A stretch of DNA of 64,000 nt, from contig NZ_JAFMPW010000003.1 in the NCBI RefSeq assembly GCF_026126425.1, forward strand, positions 186,001-250,000, written 5' to 3'. Positions 8,386 to 17,192 of the stretch are shown piece after piece (the stretch's first letter is position 1; the number at the start of each line of letters is the position of its first letter). Below the pieces are notes generated by a model. The model was not told where the DNA came from. It was given only the letters and a program-made list of their open reading frames with translations, and searched no databases. Both the position numbers and the translations under genes were made by a program. The stretch comes from Muriicola sp. Z0-33 (GTDB taxonomy: Bacteria > Bacteroidota > Bacteroidia > Flavobacteriales > Flavobacteriaceae).

Positions 8386-10265
8386 ACCTGTTAACCGTAG
8401 AGCACATAGCGAAGTCTTATGGAGAATTGGTGCTGTTTTCAGACATTTCATTTGGAATAAACCAGGATCAGAAAATAGCACTTATCGCAAAAAACGGTAG
8501 CGGAAAAACCTCTATCCTTAATATCCTGTCTGGCAAAGACCAGCCAGATAAGGGTCAGGTGAATTCCAGAAAAGGAATAAGAATCTCAATTTTAGATCAG
8601 GAACCCCAGCTCAACCCTAACCTATCCGTTGAAGAAACCATTTTCACCTCAGATAATGAAGTTTTAAAAGTTATTGCCACTTATGAAAAGGCACTTCAAA
8701 ATCCCGAGGAAGAAGAAGCATATCAAAAAGCATTTGAAGACATGGAGCGCTACGGGGCCTGGGATTTTGAAACCCAATACAAGCAAATCCTTTTCAAACT
8801 CAAACTAGACGATCTTAAGGCCAGGGTTGCCACGCTATCAGGTGGACAAAAGAAAAGACTAGCTTTGGCTAACGCTTTAATAAACAGGCCCGATCTTCTT
8901 ATTCTGGATGAACCAACCAACCACCTCGATCTGGAAATGATAGAATGGTTAGAAGCGTATTTTAAAAAGGAAAATCTCACTTTGTTTATGGTAACCCATG
9001 ACCGGTTTTTTCTGGAGCGGGTATGCAACGAAATAATTGAATTGGATAATGGTCAACTCTATTCCTATAAAGGCAATTACTCCTATTACCTGGAAAAGAA
9101 AGAAGCCAGACTGGAACGGGAAGCAGTAGAGCAGCATAAATCTAAAATCCTTTTTAAAAAAGAGCTCGATTGGATGCGAAGACAACCAAAAGCCCGAACC
9201 ACTAAATCCAAGTCCAGAATAGACGATTTCCATCAAATTAAAGAAAGGGCACATCAGCGAAGAATTAGCCATGAAATTCAACTTGAATTAAACATGGAAC
9301 GCCTGGGAAGTAAGATCCTGGAAATGCACAAGGTGGTAAAATCTTACCCTGGCAAAACCATATTGGACAAATTTGACTACAGTTTTGTAAAAGGAGAAAG
9401 AGTTGGCATTATTGGAAAAAATGGTACGGGTAAAACCACCTTTTTAAATATATTGACAGGGGTTCAAAAACCAGATGGTGGAAAGGTGGTAATAGGAGAA
9501 ACAATTAAGTTTGGCTATTACAACCAGGCAGGCATTGTTATAAAAGAAGGACAAAAGGTGATTGAGGTCATAAGGGAATTTGGAGATTATATCCCCTTAA
9601 AAAAAGGCCGGCAAATCTCAGCACAGCAGTTGTTAGAAAGATTTCTTTTCGACAGAAAAAAACAATACGATTTTGTTGAAAAATTAAGTGGGGGTGAGCG
9701 CAAACGCCTTTATTTGTGCACAGTACTGATACAAAACCCTAATTTTCTTATCCTTGATGAACCTACTAACGATCTGGATATTGTTACCCTTAATGTCCTT
9801 GAAAGTTTTTTATTGGATTTCCCGGGCTGTTTAATTGTAGTGTCTCACGACCGCTATTTTATGGACAAGATTGTAGACCACCTATTGGTGTTTAGAGGCG
9901 AAGGTGTTATAGAGGATTTCCCTGGCAATTATTCGGATTACAGAGCATACGAAGACAGTGCGGAAATAGCCAAAAGGACAGAGCGACAGAAGGAGGTAAA
10001 AACCGATTTAAATAAGGGGAAATGGAGAGACAACTCCGGATCAAAAAAACTTTCTTATGCCGAACAAAAAGAATACGGTAAACTCGAAAAGAGTATTGAA
10101 AAATTAGAGGAAAAGAAGAAAATACTGGAGGGACGGTTTTCGGATGATGCACTAGATGGAGTGGAAATAGACGCACTTTCTATTGAACTCAGAGAACTGA
10201 CAGATGAAATTTCTGCCAAGACGGATAGGTGGTTTGAACTCTCCGCAATCATCGAAGGGGAATAA
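8382..10265 (+). CDS. ABC-F family ATPase (Uup-like)
   Basis: A soluble ATPase with two ABC domains in one chain and no membrane segments, of the type that acts on ribosomes. In the 627-residue protein, the first domain has Walker A AKNGSGKTS (about 36-44), LSGGQKKR and LILDEPTNHLDLE; the second has GKNGTGKTT (about 346-354), LSGGERKR and LILDEPTNDLDI. A linker of charged helices and a C-terminal coiled coil (about 555-620) point to the Uup subgroup. Translation is coupled to the upstream DUF4105 gene. Whether it gives antibiotic protection or helps translation cannot be told from sequence. Confidence 0.9.
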   Translation: MNLLTVEHIAKSYGELVLFSDISFGINQDQKIALIAKNGSGKTSILNILSGKDQPDKGQVNSRKGIRISILDQEPQLNPNLSVEETIFTSDNEVLKVIATYEKALQNPEEEEAYQKAFEDMERYGAWDFETQYKQILFKLKLDDLKARVATLSGGQKKRLALANALINRPDLLILDEPTNHLDLEMIEWLEAYFKKENLTLFMVTHDRFFLERVCNEIIELDNGQLYSYKGNYSYYLEKKEARLEREAVEQHKSKILFKKELDWMRRQPKARTTKSKSRIDDFHQIKERAHQRRISHEIQLELNMERLGSKILEMHKVVKSYPGKTILDKFDYSFVKGERVGIIGKNGTGKTTFLNILTGVQKPDGGKVVIGETIKFGYYNQAGIVIKEGQKVIEVIREFGDYIPLKKGRQISAQQLLERFLFDRKKQYDFVEKLSGGERKRLYLCTVLIQNPNFLILDEPTNDLDIVTLNVLESFLLDFPGCLIVVSHDRYFMDKIVDHLLVFRGEGVIEDFPGNYSDYRAYEDSAEIAKRTERQKEVKTDLNKGKWRDNSGSKKLSYAEQKEYGKLEKSIEKLEEKKKILEGRFSDDALDGVEIDALSIELRELTDEISAKTDRWFELSAIIEGE

Positions 10266-10280
10266 TACAATGCTTATAAG

Positions 10281-10769
10281 ATGTTCTTTCGTCTAGCTTC
10301 AAAACTCAGGTTTTTATGGTGCTCCACTAATCAGCATGGGGTGCATTCTCCTTTTGTATTTAACTACCTTACACAAGGTATATATAAGAAACCAGCTGCA
10401 AAAAAGGAACATGAGGTCCTCTTAAAAAGCATTTCTTACTTTAACGTAAATACTTGTTATTTAGGAACAGAGCAGGCAAGCAAACTAGTCAGGGACCTAT
10501 ATCCCGATTTACGTCATGAAAATCCACCCTATGACCTTATTTATTTGAACATACAGCAGTGGCAGGAGTTTTATCAGCGCAATGCAGATAAAATTCATAA
10601 CAATACCGCCATTATATTATATGGTATTTATCACAACCGGGAAACAAAAATAAAATGGGAAACATGGAGTGCGCAACCCCAATTTAATGTAAGTATAGAC
10701 ATGTTTCATTGCGGGGTCTTGTTCATAAGGGAAGAACAAAGGAAGCAACATTTTAAGGTTCGGATATAA
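10281..10769 (+). CDS. Shortened class I methyltransferase-like protein
   Basis: A 162-residue protein whose two ends resemble a Bacteroidota family of class I SAM-dependent methyltransferases: the N-terminal STNQHGVHSPFVFNYL box and the C-terminal pattern W..W..QPQFNVSIDMFHCGVLFIREEQRKQHF. That family is usually about 230-270 residues. Here the middle is short (NTCYLGTEQASKLVRDLYPD) and no Gly-rich SAM-binding loop is visible, so the cofactor-binding core seems to be lost in frame. It may be a decayed enzyme or a retained non-catalytic protein. It starts 15 bases after the ABC-F gene. Family memory is the main support. Confidence 0.65.
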   Translation: MFFRLASKLRFLWCSTNQHGVHSPFVFNYLTQGIYKKPAAKKEHEVLLKSISYFNVNTCYLGTEQASKLVRDLYPDLRHENPPYDLIYLNIQQWQEFYQRNADKIHNNTAIILYGIYHNRETKIKWETWSAQPQFNVSIDMFHCGVLFIREEQRKQHFKVRI

Positions 10770-10801
10770 AAACTTAAATTTAATATCACAATCTGATAAA
10801 A

Positions 10802-10948
10802 ATGGATTACACCATCTATTACATATTGGGTGGCCTGGCCATAATTTATGTGCTCTTCTCCATGAAAAACCGGAGAAACGCCAAACGTCGAAAATCAAGA
10901 GGTTTTATGGAAGGTTACGAGCGTAAAGACAAGAAAGAAGATGATTAG
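10802..10948 (+). CDS. Small single-pass membrane protein (48 aa)
   Basis: An ATG-to-TAG frame encodes one membrane helix (about 3-20) followed by a very basic segment (KNRRNAKRRKSR) and a charged tail ending KKEDD. It lies 32 bases after the methyltransferase-like gene and 63 bases before the adenosyltransferase gene. The helix-plus-basic-tail design, with the basic part presumably cytoplasmic, and its fit into the gap support a real gene. Similar small proteins occur near cobalamin adenosyltransferase genes in flavobacteria as far as I recall. Function unknown. Confidence 0.6.
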   Translation: MDYTIYYILGGLAIIYVLFSMKNRRNAKRRKSRGFMEGYERKDKKEDD

Positions 10949-11011
10949 TGATTGATTTTAAATTTACAATTCACCTTTTTACCAGATCAGCTATTCACTA
11001 AATCACTTTAA

Positions 11012-11587
11012 ATGAAGATTTATACCAAAACAGGCGATTCAGGCACCACTTCACTATTTGGAGGTACCAGGGTACCAAAGCACCATATTAGAATAGAAAG
11101 TTATGGTACCATAGACGAACTTAATTCCTGGTTAGGGCTCTTAAAGGATCAGAAGATCAATGCAAATTCCAAAAAGATTTTGGAACAAACTCAGAAAAAT
11201 CTCTTCACACTTGGAGCTATTCTTGCCACAGCACCTGAAAAAGCAGTATTAAAAAGTGGAAAAGAACGGCTAAACATACCCAGACTCAATATTTCAGATA
11301 TTGAATTGTTAGAAACAGAAATGGATGCAATGAATGAAGAATTGCCTCCTATGACGCATTTTGTACTACCTGGTGGACACCAGGCCGTGTCATACTGTCA
11401 TATTGCCAGAACAGTCTGTCGGAGGGCAGAACGGATGATTTCCTTACTCCATTTTAATGAACCTGTAGATCCAAGTGTTATGTCTTATGTAAACAGGCTT
11501 TCTGACTACTTATTTGTGTTATCAAGGAAATTATCTGCGGAATTAGGTGCTGAGGAACAGAAGTGGATTCCGGACAAAAAGGACTAA
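11012..11587 (+). CDS. Cob(I)alamin adenosyltransferase, PduO type
   Basis: Transfers adenosyl from ATP to cob(I)alamin to make adenosylcobalamin. The 191-residue protein shows the N-terminal ATP-binding stretch KIYTKTGDSGTTSLFGG and YGTIDELNSWLGLL, followed by RTVCRRAERM and YVNRLSDYLFVLSRKL, which mark the PduO/ATR five-helix-bundle family. Length is typical. The meaB gene at 46136 belongs to the same cofactor-mutase pathway, so both likely serve methylmalonyl-CoA mutase encoded elsewhere. Confidence 0.93.
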   Translation: MKIYTKTGDSGTTSLFGGTRVPKHHIRIESYGTIDELNSWLGLLKDQKINANSKKILEQTQKNLFTLGAILATAPEKAVLKSGKERLNIPRLNISDIELLETEMDAMNEELPPMTHFVLPGGHQAVSYCHIARTVCRRAERMISLLHFNEPVDPSVMSYVNRLSDYLFVLSRKLSAELGAEEQKWIPDKKD

Positions 11588-11665
11588 TAAATCACTTAAT
11601 TCTTCGTTATCAATTTATTAAATCCGTTTTTTTTGATGAAAAAAGTGAAATAAACATGATTTTTC

Positions 11666-11695
11666 TTGAAAATCTGGGTTTAAAAATTATTTTTG
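11666..11695 (+). promoter_or_regulatory. Bacteroidota-type promoter for the DUF2795 gene
   Basis: TTG at 11666-11668 and TATTTTTG at 11688-11695 match the -33 (TTG) and -7 (TAnnTTTG) elements with a 19-base spacer. A start near 11700 would leave a leader of about 20 bases before the ATG at 11723. This is among the best promoter matches in the window. Confidence 0.6.
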
Positions 11696-11722
11696 CAAAA
11701 AATTTAAATTCAAATTATTACA

Positions 11723-11947
11723 ATGTATTGGACATTAGAATTGGCATCCTATTTAAGTGATGCCCCCTGGCCAGCAACTAAAGACGAACTAATAGATTAC
11801 GCTATCAGAACAGGCGCTCCGTTAGAAGTGGTGGAAAACCTGCAATCTATGGAGGAAGAAGGTGGTGAAATTTATGAATCAATAGAGGAAATATGGCCAG
11901 ATTATCCTACTGAAGAAGATTACCTCTGGAACGAGGATGAATATTAA
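11723..11947 (+). CDS. DUF2795 small acidic protein
   Basis: A 74-residue soluble protein with an N-terminal WTLELASYLSDAPWPATKDELIDYA box and a very acidic C-terminus (PTEEDYLWNEDEY). This matches the DUF2795 family found across Bacteroidota, where it is short and highly conserved but of unknown function. It appears to be a stand-alone gene: its own promoter lies just upstream and a good terminator follows 18 bases after the stop. Confidence 0.85.
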   Translation: MYWTLELASYLSDAPWPATKDELIDYAIRTGAPLEVVENLQSMEEEGGEIYESIEEIWPDYPTEEDYLWNEDEY

Positions 11948-11965
11948 TAATCATAACTTATTTAT

Positions 11966-11994
11966 AAAAAAGTCTCTTTGGAGGCTTTTTTTTT
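11966..11994 (+). terminator. Intrinsic terminator after the DUF2795 gene
   Basis: The arms AAAAGTCTC and GAGGCTTTT pair over nine positions with one T-G wobble around a TTTG loop, followed by a T-run. It ends the DUF2795 transcript before the secA leader. Confidence 0.8.
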
Positions 11995-12037
11995 GAACTT
12001 ATTTTTAATTTTTCTTTTACCTGGGGCAGGTTCTCTG

Positions 12038-12045
12038 TAATTTTG
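12038..12045 (+). promoter_or_regulatory. Candidate -7 element for secA
   Basis: TAATTTTG matches TAnnTTTG and sits between the upstream terminator and secA. A start near 12050 would give a leader of about 140 bases. No clear TTG is seen at -33, so support is partial. Confidence 0.4.
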
Positions 12046-12193
12046 GCAGCACAGAAAGGAAATTAGCCCAAAAATGCAATCTGGAATACCTTTTGCTTTA
12101 TAACGGGCATTGCACTAACCGGCATCACAAAAAATATTTCGGGAAACTACACATCAATACCATTGAATTTTCCTGAAAAACAACATACATATT

Positions 12194-15100
12194 ATGAGTT
12201 TATTAAATTCGGTCATAAAGGCATTTGTCGGAGACAAATCAAAAAAAGATGTAAAGGAACTTCAGCCTTTAGTAGACCAGATAAAATCCTTTGAAGGGAA
12301 TTTGGAAGCTTTAAGTCATGATGAGCTGCGCCAAAAGACCATTGATTTTAAAGCCAAAATTGCCGAGGACTGCGAAGATCTGAATAAACAAATTCAGGAA
12401 TTACAGGAAGAGGTACAACAATCCACAGATATAGATCAGAATGAGGAGATTTATGCCAGTATAGACAAGCTGCAGGATGAGGTTTACGAGATTACGGAAA
12501 AGACATTAAACAATATACTGCCAGAGGCTTTTGCTGTGGTTAAAGAAACTGCCAAACGCTTTGTTAACAACGAAACGATAACTGTTACAGCTTCGGAAAA
12601 TGATCGGCTGCTTTCAGGTTCTAAGGATTATGTGAATCTGCAGGGAGATAATGCTATATGGCAAAATTCATGGGATGCTGCAGGGAAACCAATTACCTGG
12701 GATATGGTACATTATGATGTACAGCTCATTGGAGGTATTGCACTGCATCAGGGAAAAATTGCAGAAATGCAGACCGGGGAAGGTAAGACCCTGGTAGCCA
12801 CACTACCTATGTATTTGAATGCGCTGGCTGGCAAAGGGGCGCATTTGGTGACGGTAAACGACTATCTGGCCAAACGGGATAGTGCGTGGATGGCACCGAT
12901 ATTTGAATTCCATGGGATGACGGTAGACTGTATAGACAAACATCAGCCCAATTCTGAAGGAAGAAGAGCGGCCTATAATGCGGATATTACCTATGGAACC
13001 AATAACGAATTTGGTTTCGATTACCTCAGGGATAATATGGCGCATACTCCTGGTGATCTTGTTCAGCGCCCTCATCATTATGCCATTGTAGATGAGGTAG
13101 ATTCTGTTCTGGTTGACGATGCCAGAACCCCTTTAATAATTTCAGGTCCTGTTCCTGAGGGCGACAGACACGAATTCAATGAACTAAAACCAAAAGTAGG
13201 TGAGATAGTTCAGAAGCAAAGGCAATTTCTGACCGGAGTATTGGCAGAAGCCAAAAAGTTAATTGCTGAAGGAGATACCAAAGAAGGTGGTTTTTTATTA
13301 CTAAGGGTACACCGTGGCCTTCCGAAGAACAAAGCACTTATTAAATTCTTAAGTGAGGAAGGCATTAAACAACTCTTGCAAAAGACAGAGAACTTCTATA
13401 TGCAGGACAATAATAGAGAAATGCCTAAGGTAGATGCTGATTTATTGTTTGTAATAGATGAAAAGAATAACCAGATAGAACTTACAGATAAGGGCATAGA
13501 TCACCTTTCAGGGGATGGCGAGAAAGACTTCTTTGTTATGCCCGATATAGGAGGGGAAATTGCAAAAATTGAAAATCAGAACCTCGATATTGAAAAGGAA
13601 GCAGAACTCAAGGAAGATCTATTTAAGGATTTCACTATAAAAAGTGAACGGGTCCATACCATGAGCCAGCTATTAAAAGCATATACCCTTTTTGAAAAAG
13701 ATGTAGAATATGTTGTAATGGATAATAAGGTCATGATCGTTGATGAACAAACTGGTCGGATCATGGACGGAAGGCGCTATTCTGATGGATTGCACCAGGC
13801 CATTGAAGCAAAGGAAAATGTGAAGATTGAAGCACTTACCCAGACCTTTGCGACGGTAACCCTTCAAAATTATTTCAGAATGTATAAAAAACTTGCCGGG
13901 ATGACAGGTACTGCTGTTACCGAAGCAGGTGAATTCTGGGAAATATACAAGTTGGATGTTATGGAAATTCCAACCAACCGTCCTATTGCCAGAGATGACC
14001 GGAACGATTTGATATATAAAACCAAAAGAGAAAAATACAACGCCATCATAGACGAGGTAACTAAGTTGTCTGCTTCAGGAAGACCAGTTCTGATTGGAAC
14101 TACTTCAGTGGAAATCTCGGAGTTATTATCGCGTATGTTGACCATTAGAAAAGTTCCTCATAATGTGCTGAATGCGAAATTACATAAGAAAGAGGCAGAT
14201 ATTGTAGCCGAAGCAGGTAATGCAGGAATAGTTACCATTGCCACCAATATGGCAGGTCGAGGTACAGATATTAAATTATCTAATGAGGTAAAAGATGCTG
14301 GCGGATTGGCCATTGTAGGTACAGAGCGCCATGATTCCAGAAGGGTAGACCGGCAGTTACGAGGTAGGTCTGGTAGGCAGGGAGACCCAGGAAGCTCGCA
14401 ATTCTATGTCTCTTTGGAAGATAACCTGATGCGCTTATTTGGTTCGGATAGGGTAGCTAAAATGATGGACCGCATGGGCTTGGAAGAAGGTGAGGTTATT
14501 CAGCATTCCATGATGACAAAATCTATAGAGCGAGCTCAGAAAAAAGTAGAAGAGAACAACTTTGGGATTAGAAAACGACTCCTGGAATACGACGATGTAA
14601 TGAATGCCCAAAGAGAAGTAGTCTATAAAAGAAGAAGGCACGCATTACAGGGAGAACGACTCAAAGTGGACATCGCCAACATGGTATATGATACCTGTGA
14701 GGTAATAGCCGATACTAATAAAGCCGCTAGCGATTATAAGAATTTTGAGTTTGAACTGATCAAATATTTCTCTATTACTTCTCCGGTTTCAGAAGAGGAT
14801 TTTGGAAAATTAAGCTTCCAGGAAATTGCAAATATTATCTACAAGGAGGCTTATAAGCATTATGAAGACAAAATGCAGCGTAGTGCTGAAACTGCTTTCC
14901 CGGTGATTAAGAAAGTATATGAGGACAGTGCAAATAAATTTGAACGTATTGTAGTACCCTTTACCGATGGCATAAAATCGCTTAACGTTGTCACCAATTT
15001 AAAAGATGCCTATGACAGTGATGGGAAGCAATTGGTTACAGATTTTGAGAAAAATATCACCCTGGCCATAATAGATGATGCCTGGAAAACGCATCTTAGA

Positions 15101-15556
15101 AAAATGGACGAGTTAAAGCAATCTGTTCAATTGGCGGTTCATGAGCAAAAAGATCCACTGCTAATTTACAAGTTTGAGGCCTTTGAACTCTTTAAAAGCA
15201 TGATAGACAGTGTTAATAAAGATGTGGTTTCCTTCTTGTTTAAAGGAGAATTGCCTTCGGCCAATACCAATGAAATACAAGAAGCAAGAAACGTCAGAAG
15301 ACCAAAAGAGAAATTACAGACTACTAAAGAAGAAATCCCAAATAGTGATGAACTGGCTGCACAAAACAGAGCTGCGGGTCAGACACAGGGGGGCAGGCCA
15401 CAGGTAACGGAAACCATAGTTCGTGAAAGACCCAAAATTGGCAGGAACGACAGGGTGACTATAAAGAATGTTATGTCTGGCGAAAGTAAAACTGTTAAAT
15501 ACAAACAGGCAGAGCCCCTTATAGATAAGGGAGAGTGGGTGTTAATTGAAGATTAG
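12194..15556 (+). CDS. secA: Protein translocase ATPase SecA (long Bacteroidota form)
   Basis: The motor ATPase that drives preproteins through SecYEG. At 1120 residues it is longer than E. coli SecA (901), as in other Bacteroidota, because of insertions, one of them in the first nucleotide-binding fold (about 340-480). Visible motifs are MQTGEGKTLVA (Walker A), DEVDSVLVDDARTPLIISG (DEAD-like box), MTGTAVTE, and ATNMAGRGTDIKL with RQLRGRSGRQGDPG in the second fold. The C-terminus has no Cys zinc motif and ends KGEWVLIED. It is monocistronic, with a long leader and a strong terminator. Confidence 0.97.
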   Translation: MSLLNSVIKAFVGDKSKKDVKELQPLVDQIKSFEGNLEALSHDELRQKTIDFKAKIAEDCEDLNKQIQELQEEVQQSTDIDQNEEIYASIDKLQDEVYEITEKTLNNILPEAFAVVKETAKRFVNNETITVTASENDRLLSGSKDYVNLQGDNAIWQNSWDAAGKPITWDMVHYDVQLIGGIALHQGKIAEMQTGEGKTLVATLPMYLNALAGKGAHLVTVNDYLAKRDSAWMAPIFEFHGMTVDCIDKHQPNSEGRRAAYNADITYGTNNEFGFDYLRDNMAHTPGDLVQRPHHYAIVDEVDSVLVDDARTPLIISGPVPEGDRHEFNELKPKVGEIVQKQRQFLTGVLAEAKKLIAEGDTKEGGFLLLRVHRGLPKNKALIKFLSEEGIKQLLQKTENFYMQDNNREMPKVDADLLFVIDEKNNQIELTDKGIDHLSGDGEKDFFVMPDIGGEIAKIENQNLDIEKEAELKEDLFKDFTIKSERVHTMSQLLKAYTLFEKDVEYVVMDNKVMIVDEQTGRIMDGRRYSDGLHQAIEAKENVKIEALTQTFATVTLQNYFRMYKKLAGMTGTAVTEAGEFWEIYKLDVMEIPTNRPIARDDRNDLIYKTKREKYNAIIDEVTKLSASGRPVLIGTTSVEISELLSRMLTIRKVPHNVLNAKLHKKEADIVAEAGNAGIVTIATNMAGRGTDIKLSNEVKDAGGLAIVGTERHDSRRVDRQLRGRSGRQGDPGSSQFYVSLEDNLMRLFGSDRVAKMMDRMGLEEGEVIQHSMMTKSIERAQKKVEENNFGIRKRLLEYDDVMNAQREVVYKRRRHALQGERLKVDIANMVYDTCEVIADTNKAASDYKNFEFELIKYFSITSPVSEEDFGKLSFQEIANIIYKEAYKHYEDKMQRSAETAFPVIKKVYEDSANKFERIVVPFTDGIKSLNVVTNLKDAYDSDGKQLVTDFEKNITLAIIDDAWKTHLRKMDELKQSVQLAVHEQKDPLLIYKFEAFELFKSMIDSVNKDVVSFLFKGELPSANTNEIQEARNVRRPKEKLQTTKEEIPNSDELAAQNRAAGQTQGGRPQVTETIVRERPKIGRNDRVTIKNVMSGESKTVKYKQAEPLIDKGEWVLIED

Positions 15557-15873
15557 TATCATACAGGTTTTATATTTATAAGGCGATCCAATCGGATCGC
15601 CTTTTTTGTTTCCTCCTACCCCAATTTAAATTAGATGCTTCAAAACCATGTATGGAATAAGCAACTGGATTTACATCCAGCCTTAAAAATATTAATATCC
15701 AGATCATTAAGGCCTGATTGTTATATTGTCTAACCGGCCAAGGATAATAAGCTGCAGTGCTTGATAAAACCATAAAACATAAGTAGCTTTACATTATAGA
15801 TTTACAGTCGTATTTAAAATTTACATTGTTCTTTAGCCGTAGGTCATAGCCTTACCAATTAAAAAAGTGCGTC
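15557..15873. other. 317-base intergenic region, mostly without features
   Basis: This gap holds the secA terminator at its left end and a small hairpin (CTGGAT at 15665-15670, loop TTAC, ATCCAG at 15675-15680). I see no convincing promoter for the sensor kinase and no supported gene. A minus-strand frame exists, but its start region has no signal and it runs into the terminator. Confidence 0.5.
15581..15607 (+). terminator. Intrinsic terminator of secA
   Basis: A perfect 9-bp stem, AGGCGATCC with GGATCGCCT, has a four-base loop AATC and a T-run. It begins 25 bases after the secA stop. Confidence 0.92.
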
Positions 15874-17091
15874 ATGAAAAATACATTTCCGGATCAGAAC
15901 AGCTATAAAGACAAAACAAGATTAACTCTGAAGGTAAGTTATTTTGCATCCTTCTTTTCTCTTTTCCTGGGTTTTATTTGTCTCTTCTACCTCAATATAA
16001 AAGAGGTAGTTCCTCATATATTTTTCGCTTTTGGTAGTATTAATTTTCTGAATTCTGTGCTCTATCGCAGTCATAAGAACCTTACTATTACATATAATAT
16101 CATATCCATACTGGGATTGTCCGCTGCAATTGGAATTACCATGTTTACAGGGGGTATCAACAGTCCGTTCATATTTGTACTGGCCATTGTTGTCTTCGCC
16201 GGTTATGTGACAACACGCAGATATGGTCAGATTTATTTTTATATCAGTATACTAATTGTAGTGCTTATTTACCTTCAGGGAATTACTTCCAATGCTATAT
16301 CACAAAATGTAGTCCCCGAACAGTCGCAGGACCTGTTTAGTTTTTTAAGTGTAATTTTTTCGGTATACCTGCTAGGAGGGGTATTGGGGAAAAACCTCCT
16401 TAAAGCACATCAAAACCTCTATAAATCCAAGATGGAAGTGGAACAGCAAATTGCTGAAAAAGAAACCCTGCTTAAAGAAGTTCATCACAGAGTTAAGAAT
16501 AATCTTCAAACCGTTTCCAGCCTCCTGAGCTTACAATCCAGGAGTATCGAAGATGAAAAAATGAAAAATTTAATCAAAAGCAGTCAGAACAGGGTTATCT
16601 CAATGGCGATGGTTCATGAAATGCTTTATATGCGAGATGATCTTTCGAAAATTGAATTTAAATCCTATGTTCAGGAATTAGGTGAATACCTCGTACGTTC
16701 GGTCAAAGGGGCCAATAACAACATAAAGTTAGACCTTAATATCCCGGATATTCAACTAGGGATAGATACCGCAATTCCCCTGGGGCTCCTTATTAACGAG
16801 ACGGTGACCAACGCTCTTAAGTACGGAATCAAGGGAGACGATAAAGGTGAAATTCATATTGCCCTTAAACAGGATAAGGAAAATGCTTTTGAACTGGAAA
16901 TTGGGGACGACGGTACGGGCTTCCCGGATGCAGTGAATTATAAAAGCACCAAGTCTCTTGGGTTAAAACTGATCCATAACCTCACAAGGCAACTCAAGGG
17001 TACAATCGAAAAAGACGATTCAAAAAAAGGCACCAATTATGTCGTGAAATTTAAGGAAGTAAGCGAACAGCAGTTCGATTCAGTAGCATAA
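15874..17091 (+). CDS. Sensor histidine kinase, HisKA_2 type
   Basis: A 405-residue membrane kinase. The N-terminal half (about 20-175) has about six hydrophobic helices with little periplasmic sequence, so it may sense a membrane-related or cytosolic cue. A short coiled coil follows, then the HisKA_2 phosphoacceptor box EVHHRVKNNLQTVSSLLSLQ (His204/205). The ATPase domain has NETVTNALKYG, GDDGTGFPD and LGLKLIHNL. No response regulator or partner lies next to it, so it is an orphan. It sits upstream of a secreted peptidase gene, but no functional link is shown. Confidence 0.9.
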   Translation: MKNTFPDQNSYKDKTRLTLKVSYFASFFSLFLGFICLFYLNIKEVVPHIFFAFGSINFLNSVLYRSHKNLTITYNIISILGLSAAIGITMFTGGINSPFIFVLAIVVFAGYVTTRRYGQIYFYISILIVVLIYLQGITSNAISQNVVPEQSQDLFSFLSVIFSVYLLGGVLGKNLLKAHQNLYKSKMEVEQQIAEKETLLKEVHHRVKNNLQTVSSLLSLQSRSIEDEKMKNLIKSSQNRVISMAMVHEMLYMRDDLSKIEFKSYVQELGEYLVRSVKGANNNIKLDLNIPDIQLGIDTAIPLGLLINETVTNALKYGIKGDDKGEIHIALKQDKENAFELEIGDDGTGFPDAVNYKSTKSLGLKLIHNLTRQLKGTIEKDDSKKGTNYVVKFKEVSEQQFDSVA

Positions 17092-17192
17092 TTAAATATT
17101 TTCAGACACTGCTTGCTTCCCCTGGTCTGATCTTGCCACTGTTACTCATTTTATAATTATATTTAAGCAGACTAATTCCTTAAATACTAACA

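Noticed and set aside
11563-11760. A 65-codon frame between the adenosyltransferase and DUF2795 genes
   Set aside because: It overlaps the 3' end of one gene and the promoter and start of the next, and its residues are low complexity.
15576-15773. A 65-codon minus-strand frame in the gap after secA
   Set aside because: It runs into the secA terminator hairpin, has no promoter or signal, and has no plausible domain.
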